Assembly (NCBI GenBank): GCA_023259235.1 | Contig: JAHFQQ010000229.1 | Coordinates: 1 to 5,267 of the forward strand | Reading direction: 5' to 3' | Source: Polaromonas sp. | GTDB taxonomy: Bacteria > Pseudomonadota > Gammaproteobacteria > Burkholderiales > Burkholderiaceae_C | DNA length: 5,267 bases | In this document: positions 1-5,062 of the stretch, piece after piece | How positions within the stretch are numbered: position 1 is the first letter of the stretch | Layout: every line of letters begins with the position of its first letter | Translations under genes and position numbers: made by a program | Notes under the pieces: model-generated | Told to the model about the DNA's origin: nothing | The model's database searches: none | Seen by the model: only the letters and a program-made list of their open reading frames with translations

Positions 1-6
1 GGATGC

Positions 7-312
7 ATGCCTGGGAGATCGCTACTCGTTTTGCTGTTCCTAGTGTCCGGAAATCTGGCTGTTGCCCAGGCACAGCCTGTTCGTGACGCCACACGGGTGG
101 AGTTGCTGTACTCGACCCATTGCATTGCCTGCCACAGCGCCCAGGTGCACTGGCGCGACAAGAAGCTCGCCACGAACTGGGCCAGTCTTCAGGCGGAGGT
201 GCGCCGCTGGCAGCAAGCCTCGGCACTTGGCTGGAGTGACGACGACGTAGTGGAGGTGGCTCGCTACCTGAATGCCGTCTTCTACCACTATTCCGCCAAG
301 GCGCCAGGTTGA
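7..312 (+). CDS. Small exported single-heme c-type cytochrome
   Basis: The 101-residue protein opens with a Sec signal peptide: Arg4, a hydrophobic core at residues 5-19, and a likely AQA|Q cleavage after residue 22. One heme-binding motif, CIACH, lies at residues 39-43, so heme would be attached covalently in the periplasm. The C-terminal part (GWSDDDVVEVARYLN, about residues 76-90) resembles the last helix of class I cytochromes c. The mature protein contains no methionine, so the usual Met distal ligand is missing; the distal ligand may be another residue such as a His, or the heme may be five-coordinate. It probably acts as a small electron carrier or a subunit of a redox enzyme; the partner is unknown. 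The reading frame is open to the window edge, so the true start could lie upstream, and no ribosome-binding site can be judged. The call as a cytochrome c is firm; its specific role is not. Confidence 0.82.
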   Translation: MPGRSLLVLLFLVSGNLAVAQAQPVRDATRVELLYSTHCIACHSAQVHWRDKKLATNWASLQAEVRRWQQASALGWSDDDVVEVARYLNAVFYHYSAKAPG

Positions 313-343
313 TTGCCCGCACCTGGCGGCCATCGGCGCCAGG
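300..343. repeat. Three-armed palindromic repeat with mutually exclusive hairpins
   Basis: The arm CGCCAGGT (302-309) pairs perfectly with ACCTGGCG (321-328) across 11 bases. The middle arm CCTGGCG (322-328) can instead pair with CGCCAGG (337-343) across 8 bases. The word GGCGCCAGG therefore occurs twice as a direct repeat (300-308 and 335-343) with its complement between. The first arm overlaps the cytochrome gene's stop codon. The second hairpin is followed by an A/T-rich run but no T-tract, so it is not a standard terminator. It could act as a transcript-end hairpin or be a scar of recombination near the integrase remnant. Confidence 0.7.
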
Positions 344-361
344 ATTAATAAACAACCACGA

Positions 362-523
362 CGAGCGATCAGCACTTACATCATCCAGGACGAAAATGAT
401 CAGCCCTTGACTCTGTGCGCGTTGCGCTCGCGATTCGATAAGGCACGCACGCTGGCAAAGATGGATTTTCAGTTTCGGGATATCAGAGCCAAGCTCGCGC
501 CCGGTAAGTTGCGCGTTGCGTAA
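362..523 (+). pseudogene. Tyrosine recombinase (phage-type integrase) fragment
   Basis: The reading frame contains RRAISTYIIQDENDQPLT, then LRSRFDKAR and DFQFRDIRAK. This is the order seen in catalytic domains of tyrosine recombinases common in Burkholderiales, where the Arg of the Asp-Ile-Arg triplet matches the second catalytic Arg of the HxLR box. Similarity ends just after RAK (about position 495); a short unrelated tail then runs to a stop at 521-523. The N-terminal domain, the first catalytic Arg box and the C-terminal His/Tyr active site are absent, so it cannot be functional. An ATG at 272 is in frame but overlaps the cytochrome gene and codes for unrelated sequence. The fragment ends where the vapBC promoter begins, which suggests that the toxin-antitoxin pair and the integrase came in on, or were brought together by, one mobile element. 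The family is recognised from motif memory, not from an alignment. Confidence 0.68.
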
Positions 524-537
524 TTACCCTCTAAAAT
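509..537 (+). promoter_or_regulatory. Probable sigma-70 promoter of vapBC
   Basis: A TTGCGC box (509-514) and a TAAAAT box (532-537, five of six matches to TATAAT) are separated by 17 bases. Transcription would start near 544, about 20 bases before the vapB start codon. The promoter overlaps the end of the integrase fragment and its -10 box runs into the inverted repeat at 536-561, an arrangement suited to repression by the VapBC complex. Confidence 0.5.
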
Positions 538-561
538 GTAGATACTTCAACGTATATCCAT
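536..561. promoter_or_regulatory. Inverted-repeat operator in front of vapB
   Basis: ATGTAGATAC (536-545) and GTATATCCAT (552-561) form an inverted repeat matching at 8 of 10 positions with a 6-base spacer. It overlaps the proposed -10 box and start point and ends two bases before the vapB ATG. AbrB-fold antitoxins commonly bind such palindromes through their N-terminal domain, with the toxin as co-repressor. The binding role is inferred from position and symmetry. Confidence 0.55.
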
Positions 562-562
562 A

Positions 563-817
563 ATGACCATGATAAACCTGCAAATTGCCAAATGGGGAAA
601 CAGCCTTGCCGTGCGTATCCCTGCTGACTATTTGCGCCAAATTGGCGCCAAAGAAGGCGACCAGCTGCAAGCCCATCTAGGTGCTGATGGCGCACTGAAC
701 CTGCGGCCGACTCGGTGGAACCGCAAAGCGTTTGCGCAGGAACTGGCCCGCAACAGCAAGACGCTGCCCATGGGTACGTCAGTGATGGAACAATTGCGCC
801 AAGAGGCGCGCTACTGA
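563..817 (+). CDS. vapB: VapB-type antitoxin, AbrB/MazE (SpoVT) fold
   Basis: This 84-residue protein has the swapped-hairpin AbrB/MazE DNA-binding domain at its N-terminus; residues 6-20 (LQIAKWGNSLAVRIP) carry the family's hallmark. The C-terminal part (about residues 50-84), ending LRQEARY, matches the tail that antitoxins of this group use to wrap and inhibit a PIN-domain toxin. It should neutralise the VapC encoded next and repress the operon as a complex. Translation may start at ATG 563 or two codons later at 569; neither has a clear Shine-Dalgarno sequence, and the predicted leader is only about 20 bases. Its stop codon overlaps the vapC start by one base (TGATG). The gene is complete and shows no sign of decay. 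MazE would be an alternative name, but the PIN partner favours VapB. Confidence 0.85.
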   Translation: MTMINLQIAKWGNSLAVRIPADYLRQIGAKEGDQLQAHLGADGALNLRPTRWNRKAFAQELARNSKTLPMGTSVMEQLRQEARY

Positions 818-1239
818 TGTTGTATGTTGATACCAGCGTGCTGGTGGCTCTGTGCACTAACGAGACCAGGACCGCTGATGTTGTCAAGTGGTATGCCGAT
901 TGCGCCCACGAACTGGCATCGGCTGCGTGGTGCGTCACCGAATTTGCCAGCGTCATGGGGCTCAAGCAACGCACCGGACAATTGACAGAAGAACAGGCTC
1001 AAACCGCATGGCTGCAGTTTGAGCGCATGTGTGCCAACGACTTGCAATTGTTGCCGGTGGAGGTGATGACCTTTCACAGAGCCGCCATGTTGACCATGGA
1101 TGCATCCGCCGGGTTGCGCGCAGGTGACGCCTTGCACCTTGCTTGCGCCATGGTAGCCAAGGCACAAGGGATTGTGACTCTGGATGCCGTGTTGGCCAAA
1201 AACGCCAAACGGTTCAAGGTGAAGCCGGTACCGATTTAA
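817..1239 (+). CDS. vapC: VapC-type PIN-domain ribonuclease toxin
   Basis: The 140-residue PIN-domain protein should be a magnesium-dependent endoribonuclease that stops translation when free of its antitoxin; many relatives cut tRNA or rRNA, but the target here cannot be read from sequence. All four acidic active-site positions are visible: Asp5 in MLYVDTSVL, Glu42 in VTEFAS, Asp104 in GDALHLA and Asp123 in TLDAVLA. The length is typical for the family. The start chosen is ATG 817, which overlaps the antitoxin stop by one base, is preceded by AAGAGG ten bases upstream, and puts the first catalytic Asp near the N-terminus; an in-frame ATG at 715 would add 34 residues of antisense-like sequence inside vapB. 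Tight coupling keeps toxin synthesis dependent on antitoxin synthesis. The toxin appears intact and potentially active. Confidence 0.9.
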   Translation: MLYVDTSVLVALCTNETRTADVVKWYADCAHELASAAWCVTEFASVMGLKQRTGQLTEEQAQTAWLQFERMCANDLQLLPVEVMTFHRAAMLTMDASAGLRAGDALHLACAMVAKAQGIVTLDAVLAKNAKRFKVKPVPI

Positions 1240-1253
1240 AGAAATTAGGGTCA

Positions 1254-1317
1254 CGGGTTTTTCCGTCAGCGAACAGCGCCCTGTCGGGTAACCACAAACG
1301 CTAAACACGAAAACCCG
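1254..1317. repeat. Inverted repeat CGGGTTTT / AAAACCCG after vapC
   Basis: CGGGTTTT (1254-1261) pairs with AAAACCCG (1310-1317). CGT (1264-1266) can continue the stem with ACG (1307-1309) across a two-base bulge. A small hairpin, ACAG-CGCC-CTGT, sits inside the loop. It starts 15 bases after the vapC stop codon and could stabilise the end of the transcript; it lacks the compact stem and T-tract of an intrinsic terminator. Confidence 0.4.
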
Positions 1318-1327
1318 CCTAAACCGC

Positions 1328-1346
1328 CATTGCATAGTCATTGCAT
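1328..1346. repeat. Tandem direct repeat of CATTGCAT
   Basis: CATTGCAT occurs at 1328-1335 and again at 1339-1346, separated by AGT. Two identical eight-base words this close could be a protein-binding pair or a small duplication; no function can be assigned. Confidence 0.45.
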
Positions 1347-1423
1347 TCGCGCTCACATGTGGGTAGCTTGGAATGCCGGTGATGCCAAGCCCCCGCAGAC
1401 ACGAGAGAAAAATAGCTGTGTTT

Positions 1424-1474
1424 AGATCCGTGTTGCGGATGTCCAGATCGGCAGAACATCCCTGACTTGGATCT
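1424..1474. repeat. Nested inverted repeat with symmetric internal loop
   Basis: The outer arms AGATCC (1424-1429) and GGATCT (1469-1474) enclose the inner arms GGATGT (1437-1442) and ACATCC (1456-1461). The two stems are separated by seven unpaired bases on each side, with a 13-base apical loop. A competing hairpin ATCCG-TGTTG-CGGAT (1426-1440) is also possible. The double-stem shape is reminiscent of folded recombination sites or a structured RNA, but no conserved core motif is recognised. Confidence 0.4.
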
Positions 1475-1535
1475 TTGCAAGGGGCGAGCGGCCAGATGCT
1501 TTGCGACGTGTCATGCTCAGGTGACAGATGAAACA

Positions 1536-1552
1536 GCGGACAGGGTGTCCGC
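1536..1552. repeat. Short perfect hairpin GCGGACA-GGG-TGTCCGC
   Basis: Seven-base arms at 1536-1542 and 1546-1552 flank a three-base loop. There is no T-tract on either side, so it is not an intrinsic terminator. It could be an operator-like palindrome or part of a terminal repeat of a decayed element. Confidence 0.5.
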
Positions 1553-1593
1553 GCTGGTGGCGCACTGGGCGCCGGTAATTGACCTTGACATAA

Positions 1594-1614
1594 CAACTCC
1601 TCATAGTGGAGTTG
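1594..1614. repeat. Perfect inverted repeat CAACTCC / GGAGTTG
   Basis: Seven-base arms at 1594-1600 and 1608-1614 flank a seven-base loop. A consensus TTGACA lies just upstream at 1585-1590 on the plus strand, but no good -10 box is found 15-18 bases after it. On the minus strand the same arm supplies an AGGAG sequence five bases before an ATG at 1591, so folding of a minus-strand RNA would hide that ribosome-binding site. Confidence 0.5.
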
Positions 1615-1671
1615 CGTGTAGTGAGCACGGTCCTTTAGCCCCTGCGCGCTCTTTTTAGCGGCTGGTTGGGC

Positions 1672-1692
1672 CACGCCAAAAGCGCTGGCGTG
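1672..1692. repeat. Perfect inverted repeat CACGCCA / TGGCGTG
   Basis: Seven-base arms at 1672-1678 and 1686-1692 flank the loop AAAGCGC. It lies in the GC-rich part of the gene-free segment. There is no T-tract and no adjacent gene, so the role is unknown. Confidence 0.45.
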
Positions 1693-1814
1693 AACGCCTG
1701 CCTGCTGCGCTGCCGGCGCGGTCAAACCGCACGGGTGCGCAGTGGCAAGCGCTCACGCGCCACGGCCGCGCAGTCAATGCCCGACGCGAACGTCAGAGAC
1801 TGCAGCAGAAAAAC

Positions 1815-1850
1815 AAAAAAGCGGCCTTTTTAACGGGCCGCTTTTTGTTT
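1815..1850 (-). terminator. Rho-independent terminator of tRNA-Phe, usable on both strands
   Basis: GCGGCC (1821-1826) and GGCCGC (1836-1841) form a strong stem with a nine-base loop, extended by A/T pairs. On the minus strand the stem is followed by TTTTTTGTTTTT, about 45 bases after the tRNA 3' end, so it should end the tRNA-Phe (and any ntrYX read-through) transcript. On the plus strand the same stem is followed by TTTTTGTTT, so it can also stop transcripts arriving from the vapBC side. Confidence 0.9.
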
Positions 1851-1887
1851 CCACATCTCTAACCGGTTGATTAGAAATGGTTTTTTC

Positions 1888-1963
1888 TGGTGGCCTGGGG
1901 CGGAATCGAACCACCGACACAAGGATTTTCAATCCTCTGCTCTACCGACTGAGCTACCGGGCC
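1888..1963 (-). tRNA. tRNA-Phe, anticodon GAA
   Basis: Read on the minus strand this is a complete 76-base cloverleaf. The acceptor strand GGCCCGG is followed by TA, then the D arm GCTC/GAGC, the anticodon arm GAGGA-TTGAAAA-TCCTT with GAA at positions 34-36, a five-base variable loop, the T arm GGTGG-TTCGATT-CCGCC, the 3' strand CCAGGCC, discriminator A73 and an encoded CCA. It delivers phenylalanine to UUU and UUC codons. In the acceptor stem C5 faces A68, a mismatch where the usual sequence pairs; G27-U43 at the anticodon stem end is a tolerated wobble. It lies 57 bases after the ntrX stop on the same strand, has its own -10 box, and ends at a strong terminator. Confidence 0.96.
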
Positions 1964-1973
1964 TGAGCCGCAG

Positions 1974-1979
1974 ATTATA
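1974..1979 (-). promoter_or_regulatory. Consensus -10 box of the tRNA-Phe promoter
   Basis: A perfect TATAAT on the minus strand sits 10 bases before the first tRNA base, which would give a 5' leader of about four bases. The bases between it and the tRNA (CTGCGGCTC) are GC-rich, as in stable-RNA promoters under stringent control. The -35 region, about 17 bases further upstream in the ntrX-tRNA gap, is weak (CTGGAG), so promoter strength is uncertain. Confidence 0.6.
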
Positions 1980-2020
1980 TATCAGGGGGTAGTGCGCTCC
2001 AGCCGGGGGCGAGCCGAAAT

Positions 2021-2695
2021 TCAGGAACTGCGCTTGCCGCGCGAAAGGTCCACGCCAAGCTGCTTTAACTTGCGATACAGGTGCGTGCGCTCCAGGCCGG
2101 TTTTTTCAGCGACGCGGGTCATGGAGCCGCCTTCCTTGGCGAGGTGAAATTCGAAATAGGCTTTTTCAAACTCGTCGCGCGCGTCGCGCAGTGGTTTTTC
2201 AAGCAGAAAACTCTGCGTGGCCTGAGGGCCCAGATCGACCGGCTCGGGCAACGCGCCGCCGGTCATGATGGCCTCCAGCGCAAGGTCAGCCGGCCGCGAG
2301 GCGGCGCTCAGCACGGCGGGCTTTCGGGCGATGGTTTTGGCCAGACCCTGCTCAACCGCCTTGAGCAGCTTTTGCAGGGTGATGGGTTTTTCCAGAAACG
2401 CCATGGCGCCAATCTTTGTGGCCTCCACGGCGGTGTCTATCGTGGCATGGCCACTCATCATGATGACCGGCATGGTGAGCAGCCCGCTGGACAGCCACTC
2501 CTTGAGCAACGTCACACCGTCGGTATCGGGCATCCAGATATCGAGCAGCACCAGGTCGGGCCGCGTGCGCTGGCGGGCGGCGCGGGCCTGCGCGGCGTTT
2601 TCGGCCAGCTCGACCTGATGGCCTTCGTCATTGAGAATTTCCGAGAGAAGGTCACGTATGCCGAGCTCATCATCGACCACCAGAATATTTGCCAT
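2021..2695 (-). CDS. ntrX: NtrX-like response regulator without the AAA+ domain
   Basis: The 224-residue protein has an N-terminal receiver domain (about 1-120) with acidic Asp8/Asp9, phosphoacceptor Asp52 in LLDIWMPD, Ser81 and Lys103 all in place. The C-terminus (about 166-218) is a Fis-type DNA-binding domain: LRDARDEFEKAYFE leads into a helix-turn-helix (MTRVAEKTGLERTHLYRKL) closely resembling the end of NtrX/NtrC proteins. Between them lie only about 45 residues of Ala/Pro-rich linker; the roughly 240-residue sigma-54-interacting ATPase, with its Walker motifs and GAFTGA loop, is absent. It should bind DNA when phosphorylated by NtrY, acting as an ordinary activator or repressor rather than through sigma-54. 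It starts at the only sensible ATG, 66 bases after the ntrY stop, with a weak CAGGG-type ribosome-binding site. The frame is intact and the short form appears shared by relatives in this family (recalled), so it is unlikely to be a recent deletion. Confidence 0.85.
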   Translation of the reverse strand: MANILVVDDELGIRDLLSEILNDEGHQVELAENAAQARAARQRTRPDLVLLDIWMPDTDGVTLLKEWLSSGLLTMPVIMMSGHATIDTAVEATKIGAMAFLEKPITLQKLLKAVEQGLAKTIARKPAVLSAASRPADLALEAIMTGGALPEPVDLGPQATQSFLLEKPLRDARDEFEKAYFEFHLAKEGGSMTRVAEKTGLERTHLYRKLKQLGVDLSRGKRSS

Positions 2696-2761
2696 GATTG
2701 AATTACTGCCCTGCCAATTGTTGATGTGGTTGCTGATGGCGGCGTGTTACAAGATGTGTTG

Positions 2762-5062
2762 CTACGCCACAACTACAAATGATAACGATACTTGAGCGCC
2801 TTGCACTGCGCCAGCCTCCACGCGGTTTGAAATATCGATGCGCGCGCCGTGTTCGTCGGCGATTTTCTTGACCACCGCCAAGCCCAGGCCGGTCCCCCTG
2901 ACCTTGGTGGTGACATAAGGCTCAAACGCCCGCTTGAGAATGTGCTCGGGAAAGCCAACCCCATGGTCGCGCACACTCAGCCGCACGCGCCCGGCAGCCG
3001 GCAGGTACTCGGTCTTGACGATAACATGGCCGCCGTCCTTGCCCTCCTGGGCGTCCTGCGCGTTTTGCAGCAGGTTGTGCATGACCTGGCGCAACTGCTG
3101 ATCGTCGCCCTTGATTCGCGGCGCATTGGGGTCAAGCTCGGTGGTAATTGGCACCGCTGCCGAATGAGCGCCGACGTGGTCGCCGAGGTAGAGCTGCAAC
3201 ACGTCAATGATGAGGGCGTTGAGGTCAACCGGCTTGAGCTCGGCGGCGGGCAGGCGGGCGTAGTCACGAAATTCATTGACGAGCCGCTTCATCGCATCCA
3301 CCTGATCGACAATGGTCTTGACGGACTTGGTGAGCAGCACCTGCTCGGGCTCGCCGACCTTGCCCGTGAGCTTCATTTCCAGGCGCTCGGCCGACAGCTG
3401 GATCGGCGTCAGCGGATTCTTGATTTCATGCGCCAGTCTGCGCGCCACTTCACCCCAGGCCTTGGCGCGCTGGGCGGAAACCATTTCGGAGACGTCGTCA
3501 AACACCAGCAAAAACTCTTCAGTGCCAGGCATTTTGGCGCCGCGCGCAACCAGCGTAATGGCATTGTCGGGCGCGCCGGGCGCGGCGGCATGGAGTTCAA
3601 ACGACTGCTGCCAGTGCTCCAGCGCATTTGGCGAGCTGTCGTTTAGCGAGGCGGCAAACTGGGCCAGCACATCCGTGGCAAAAGCCTGCAGGCCGGGCAC
3701 TTCCCCAAGCGACTTGCCGTGGTAGGCGTCCAGCGGCACCCGCAAGATCCGCGCCGCCCCCGGGTTGCTGGACTGAATGCCGCCGCGCACGTCAAGCACG
3801 ATCACGCCAGCCGTGAGGTTGTCCAGGATGGTTTGCAAATTGGCGCGCGCGGCATCGACCTGGTTCATGCTTTGCTGTACCGCCGAGCGGGCATCGGCCA
3901 ACTGCTGGGTCATCTCGGCAAACGAACGGGTCAGGCCGCCCAGTTCGTCCTTGCCTTGCAGCGCGGCCTTGGGCGTCAGGTCACCCAGGGCAACTTGCCT
4001 GACGCCCTCGGCCAGCACCAGCAACGGTTTGGCGAGCTGGTTGCCCAGAATCACGGCCAGCAGCACGGCACCAAACACGGCCAGAAACAGGCTCAGCGTA
4101 AGCGTACCGATGTACATCTTGCGCAGGCCACCGCGCGCCAGAGCTCGCTCCTGGTATTGGCGGTTGGCCTCCTGAACGGCAATGGCATTTGCCACCAGAC
4201 CGGCAGGCAATGCCCTGGTTACCTGCAAAAAGCGGGGGTCATCCAGCACACCGAAATTCGGGTTATTCACCAAGGCAATTGCCTTGACGTGCGGCGCCAT
4301 GCCGGCCACGCCGGGCGTTGGGCGCGCATCAGCTGCCAGCGCACCGTCGCCGTCAGGCACCACTTCGTCGATCCCTTCGATCTGGGTGATGACACGCTGG
4401 CTGCGCACGCTGCGCAACTGTTGCGTCGAGGGGCGCTCGGGCTGGAGCACAAAGCGCGAGTCACCGGCACTTGCGAGCACCTGCCCCGATGCGCTCCAGA
4501 GCACCACGTCGCTGGCTGCGAGCTGGTCGCGCAGTCGCTCCAGCGCCAGACCGGCCATGGTATCCGGGGTTTCCGACAACTGCGTGGCAGCCTGGCGCGT
4601 TTTGTCGGCCAGGTCAACTGCCAATGTATCGAGTGTGGCGCGGCCAAGATTCAGGCCTGCCGCCAGCGCGCCTTCCACCTCCACGTCAAACCAGCTCTCA
4701 ATCGAACGCGACACAAACTGGTACGACACCACATAAATCGTCAGGCCGGGCAGCAGGCCCACCAGCGCAAAAATAGCCGCCAGCTTGACCAGCAGACGGC
4801 TGCCAAAACGTCCGTGACGCAGGCGCAGCACCAGGCGCAGCACAATCCAGCCGATTACCAGCAATAAAAGCACCGCCATGGCCACGTTCAGCCAGAAAAG
4901 CAGCTCGAAATTGCGTTCATACAGCTGGCGGTTGCCGGTGGCCAGGGTCAGCAGGAACAACAGCACCAGGCCCATGGCCACCATGGCCACCATGCCCACC
5001 CCGACAGTCCAGCGAAATGCCGCGCTGCTCCTGATCGACGCGATATTCCCCGGAGGGCTCAT
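2762..5062 (-). CDS. ntrY: NtrY-family membrane sensor histidine kinase
   Basis: The 766-residue protein autophosphorylates and passes phosphate to NtrX. Three membrane helices lie near the N-terminus (about 16-41, 53-78, 90-114), followed by a periplasmic region of about 200 residues (115-315), a fourth helix (316-342), a HAMP linker (343-395), a PAS domain (about 405-525), the dimerisation domain with phosphoacceptor His545 in RLAHEIKNPLTPIQLSAERL, and the ATPase domain. In the latter, Asn667 (N box), Asp699/Gly701/Gly703 (DHGVGFP) and Gly723-Gly727 (GTGLGL) are all visible. This layout and H-box wording are typical of NtrY. The family is tied to nitrogen metabolism in some bacteria and to respiratory or low-oxygen gene control in others; the signal here is unknown. 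The start ATG has GGAGG nine bases upstream and overlaps the DUF4390 stop as ATGA. The length is normal and there are no missing residues. Confidence 0.95.
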   Translation of the reverse strand: MSPPGNIASIRSSAAFRWTVGVGMVAMVAMGLVLLFLLTLATGNRQLYERNFELLFWLNVAMAVLLLLVIGWIVLRLVLRLRHGRFGSRLLVKLAAIFALVGLLPGLTIYVVSYQFVSRSIESWFDVEVEGALAAGLNLGRATLDTLAVDLADKTRQAATQLSETPDTMAGLALERLRDQLAASDVVLWSASGQVLASAGDSRFVLQPERPSTQQLRSVRSQRVITQIEGIDEVVPDGDGALAADARPTPGVAGMAPHVKAIALVNNPNFGVLDDPRFLQVTRALPAGLVANAIAVQEANRQYQERALARGGLRKMYIGTLTLSLFLAVFGAVLLAVILGNQLAKPLLVLAEGVRQVALGDLTPKAALQGKDELGGLTRSFAEMTQQLADARSAVQQSMNQVDAARANLQTILDNLTAGVIVLDVRGGIQSSNPGAARILRVPLDAYHGKSLGEVPGLQAFATDVLAQFAASLNDSSPNALEHWQQSFELHAAAPGAPDNAITLVARGAKMPGTEEFLLVFDDVSEMVSAQRAKAWGEVARRLAHEIKNPLTPIQLSAERLEMKLTGKVGEPEQVLLTKSVKTIVDQVDAMKRLVNEFRDYARLPAAELKPVDLNALIIDVLQLYLGDHVGAHSAAVPITTELDPNAPRIKGDDQQLRQVMHNLLQNAQDAQEGKDGGHVIVKTEYLPAAGRVRLSVRDHGVGFPEHILKRAFEPYVTTKVRGTGLGLAVVKKIADEHGARIDISNRVEAGAVQGAQVSLSFVVVA

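Larger units (their letters stand above)
1240..1814. other. Gene-free segment with several short inverted repeats
   Basis: About 575 bases between the vapC stop and the terminator hold no gene I can support. A long minus-strand open frame crosses the segment (811-1725), but half of it is antisense to vapC and its translation shows no recognisable domain. Perfect or near-perfect inverted repeats occur about every 100 bases and are listed separately. GCTTGG (1366-1371) and CCAAGC (1385-1390) form one more small stem. The composition of 1240-1650 looks less GC-rich than ntrY. It may be degraded mobile-element DNA or contain an unannotated small RNA. Confidence 0.5.

Noticed and set aside
300..560. 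A duplicated tRNA-Phe 3' end marking the far att site of an island
   Set aside because: I looked for the plus-strand word GGCGGAATCGAACCACC and shorter parts near the integrase fragment and found no convincing copy, so tRNA-targeted integration is not shown.
1240..1320. Integron attC site behind vapC, making vapBC a gene cassette
   Set aside because: Toxin-antitoxin cassettes often carry one here, but I find no matching RYYYAAC and GTTRRRY core pair around the 1254-1317 inverted repeat.
1328..1346. Start of a CRISPR array from the repeated CATTGCAT
   Set aside because: There are only two eight-base copies with a three-base spacer; there are no regular repeat-spacer units or cas genes.
1585..1614. 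A plus-strand promoter based on the perfect TTGACA at 1585-1590
   Set aside because: No acceptable -10 box exists 15-18 bases downstream; the spaced position is GC-rich hairpin arm sequence.
811..1725. A 304-codon open frame on the minus strand across vapC and the gene-free segment
   Set aside because: It is antisense to an intact PIN-domain gene for half its length, its translation is rich in Cys/His/Pro with no recognisable domain, and no promoter or ribosome-binding site precedes it.
2081..2701. A 206-codon plus-strand open frame opposite ntrX
   Set aside because: It is a shadow of the receiver/Fis regulator on the other strand and shows no protein-family features of its own.
3719..4867. 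A 382-codon open frame on the plus strand opposite ntrY
   Set aside because: The opposite strand encodes a full NtrY with every kinase motif. The Gln/His/Arg-rich translation is typical of a shadow frame in GC-rich DNA.
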